A DNA stretch of 49,893 nt from an uncultured Oscillospiraceae bacterium (lineage in GTDB: Bacteria; Bacillota; Clostridia; Oscillospirales; Oscillospiraceae), in NCBI GenBank assembly GCA_910585735.1, contig CAJUEU010000008.1, positions 11,619-61,511 of the forward strand, written 5' to 3'. Below the pieces are notes generated by a model. That model worked only from the letters and a program-made list of their open reading frames with translations. It was not told the DNA's origin and made no database searches. This document shows positions 48,547 through 49,893 of the stretch, in pieces. The position numbers were made by a program, and so were the translations under genes. Within the stretch, counting starts at the first letter, position 1; each line of letters opens with the position of its first letter.

Positions 48547-49779
48547 ATGAAACAAGTTCGGCCCTATCCCATTCTTACCATCACCAAAAAGGGCCGAAGG
48601 GCCATTGAGGAGGGCCACCCCTGGGTCTATGCCGGGGAGGTTTTGTCCTGCTCGGCGGAGGCCCCAAACGGCGCTGTGGTGGATGTGCTGGACGAGAAGG
48701 GAGCCTGGTTGGGGGCAGGTCTCCTCAGTCTCAACTCTCTCATTCGGATACGGCTCCTTTCCCGAAATCCAAATGACACCTTTGACCAGGCCTTCTGGCT
48801 GCGCCGCTTCCAATACGCCTGGTCTTACCGAAAGACTGTGTTAGAGCCGGAGGACCTTGCCGCCTGCCGGGTGGTTTTTGGGGAATCGGACGGCTTGCCT
48901 GGCCTTACCGTGGACCGTTTCAATGACCTGCTGGTGGTCCAGACCCTGTCTTACGGTATGGAGCAACGAAAGAATATGCTCTTTCCTCTGCTGGTACAGG
49001 TCCTTCGGGAGGACGGCCAAGACATTCGGGGTGTCTATGAGCGCAATGACGAGGCTCTTCGGGACAAGGAGGGCTTGGAGCAGGGGAAAGGGTTCTACCC
49101 TCTGCCCGGGGAACCCGTCCCCCAAAGCCCTCTGACCCAGATCACGGAAAACGGGGTCAAATACGCTGTGGACGTGGAGAATGGCCAGAAAACCGGCTTT
49201 TTCCTGGATCAAAAATACAACCGCAGGGCGGTGGCGCGGCTGGCAGAGGGAAAACGGGTGCTGGACTGCTTTACCCACACCGGCTCCTTCGCCCTCAACG
49301 CCGCCTATGGCGGGGCAGAGCGGGTCACCGCTGTAGATGTGTCCCAGACAGCGGTTGATATGGCCCGGCAAAACGCCGCTCTGAACAGCTTAGAGGGAAA
49401 AATGGATTTTCTCTGCGCCGATGTGTTCGACCTGCTGCCCCGGCTTCTGGAGGAGAAGCGCCGGGATTGGGATTTTATTATTCTGGACCCGCCTGCTTTC
49501 ACCAAGTCCCGCCGTACCGCCGACCAGGCGGCACGGGGCTACAAGGAGATCAACTACCGGGCCATGAAACTCCTTCCACGGGGAGGATATCTGGCCACCT
49601 GCTCCTGCTCCCACTTTATGGAGGCCCATCGGTTTGAGGGGGTCATTGCCGCGGCCGCGCGGGATGCTGGGGTCCAGCTCAAGCAAATCGAGGCCCGTCA
49701 GCAGGCCCCTGATCACCCTATTCTTTTGGGGGTCCCAGAGACCGACTATCTGAAATTCTATCTCTATCAGGTGATATGA
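48547..49779 (+). CDS. Class I SAM-dependent rRNA methyltransferase (RlmI-like)
   Basis: A 410-aa RNA methyltransferase of the RlmI/RlmK type, making m5C in 23S rRNA. The N-terminal PUA domain (about 10-80) reads KKGRRAIEEGHPWVYAGEV; the central linker domain has DGLPGLTVDRFND; the catalytic part has FFLDQKYNRR, VLDCFTHTGSFALNAA (motif I), DPPAFTKS (motif IV) and CSCSHFM with the cysteine. GAGG precedes ATG 48547. The exact target base is not determined. Confidence 0.92.
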   Translation: MKQVRPYPILTITKKGRRAIEEGHPWVYAGEVLSCSAEAPNGAVVDVLDEKGAWLGAGLLSLNSLIRIRLLSRNPNDTFDQAFWLRRFQYAWSYRKTVLEPEDLAACRVVFGESDGLPGLTVDRFNDLLVVQTLSYGMEQRKNMLFPLLVQVLREDGQDIRGVYERNDEALRDKEGLEQGKGFYPLPGEPVPQSPLTQITENGVKYAVDVENGQKTGFFLDQKYNRRAVARLAEGKRVLDCFTHTGSFALNAAYGGAERVTAVDVSQTAVDMARQNAALNSLEGKMDFLCADVFDLLPRLLEEKRRDWDFIILDPPAFTKSRRTADQAARGYKEINYRAMKLLPRGGYLATCSCSHFMEAHRFEGVIAAAARDAGVQLKQIEARQQAPDHPILLGVPETDYLKFYLYQVI

Positions 49780-49806
49780 CAAAGGCCCCCTACCTTGGTT
49801 CAACCC

Positions 49807-49842
49807 AAAATAAAAGCACCCCACGCGGGGTGCTTTTATTTT
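49807..49842. terminator. Bidirectional terminator of the methyltransferase and tRNA-Lys
   Basis: A perfect stem built on AAAATAAAAGCACCCC (49807-49822) with GGGGTGCTTTTATTTT (49827-49842), loop ACGC; the stem can extend two more pairs into the tRNA CCA. Confidence 0.9.
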
Positions 49843-49893
49843 GGTGACCCGGCGGGGGCTCGAACCCCGGACAACCGGCTTAAAAGGCAGGTG
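49842..49893 (-). tRNA. tRNA-Lys (anticodon UUU), partial
   Basis: The 3' half on the minus strand: CCA at 49842-49844, acceptor GGGTCA, T-arm CCGGGGTTCGAGCCCCCG and anticodon loop CTTTTAA. The 5' half lies beyond the window. The anticodon stem CCTGC/GCCGG has one T-C mismatch. Confidence 0.85.

Overview
The window is a GC-rich chromosomal segment of a spore-forming Gram-positive Firmicute, most likely a gut Clostridia of the Oscillospiraceae type. The evidence is the sporulation genes yqfC and yqfD, the Firmicute order yqfC-yqfD-phoH-ybeY-era-yqzL-recO, a CIRCE heat-shock operator, SleB-type hydrolases, SLH-domain surface proteins and strong AAGGAGG ribosome sites. Most promoters found are sigma-A type with a 17-bp spacer. 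The genus cannot be fixed from the sequence alone.

Layout. 1-228: terminator and palindromic repeats downstream of murC. 229-2708: murC (-) and CCA-adding enzyme (+). 2770-11830: the conserved housekeeping run yqfC, yqfD, phoH, a REP-type transposase (RAYT) inserted between phoH and ybeY, an alpha/beta hydrolase, era, a 37-aa yqzL, recO, mutS2 and HPr. 11962-20684: a radical SAM enzyme, an RluA-type pseudouridine synthase, a dicarboxylate/amino-acid symporter, hemW, the operon lysA-tfoX-gluQ (-), and a uracil permease behind a leader peptide and attenuator. 20775-27116: an HD-GYP-like protein divergent from hsp20 across a perfect CIRCE, two related SleB hydrolases with matching promoter/WalR-like boxes, an Xre/DUF2975 membrane pair and rpmB. 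27230-31682: a DUF3298 protein, the YerC-type regulator-methyltransferase-hslO operon, five tRNAs (Val, Asp, Phe, Gly, Cys), a DUF1622 protein and a low-molecular-weight phosphatase.

31728-37206 is the most accessory-looking part: a HAD phosphatase, a four-gene cassette of lower GC (M29 peptidase, unknown, ArsR-DUF2087 regulator, P-loop protein), a winged-helix protein and a frameshifted lipoprotein. 37226-49893: phosphate transporter, two Xre regulators, glycosyltransferase, PAP2 phosphatase, a 1000-aa NAGPA-SLH-SH3 surface protein, small DUF1540 and DUF1858 proteins, a CmpB-like membrane protein, purA, a CofE-like ligase, an RlmI-like methyltransferase and a truncated tRNA-Lys.

No CRISPR array, prophage or known defence system was seen. 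The best leads are: the RAYT inserted so cleanly that both neighbours keep 4-nt ATGA overlaps, carrying two exact copies of a palindrome inside its own coding sequence; a pyrBI-like attenuator before the uracil permease; WalR-type boxes lying on the -10 elements of two paired cell-wall hydrolases; and a hairpin-masked leader ORF between CIRCE and hsp20.
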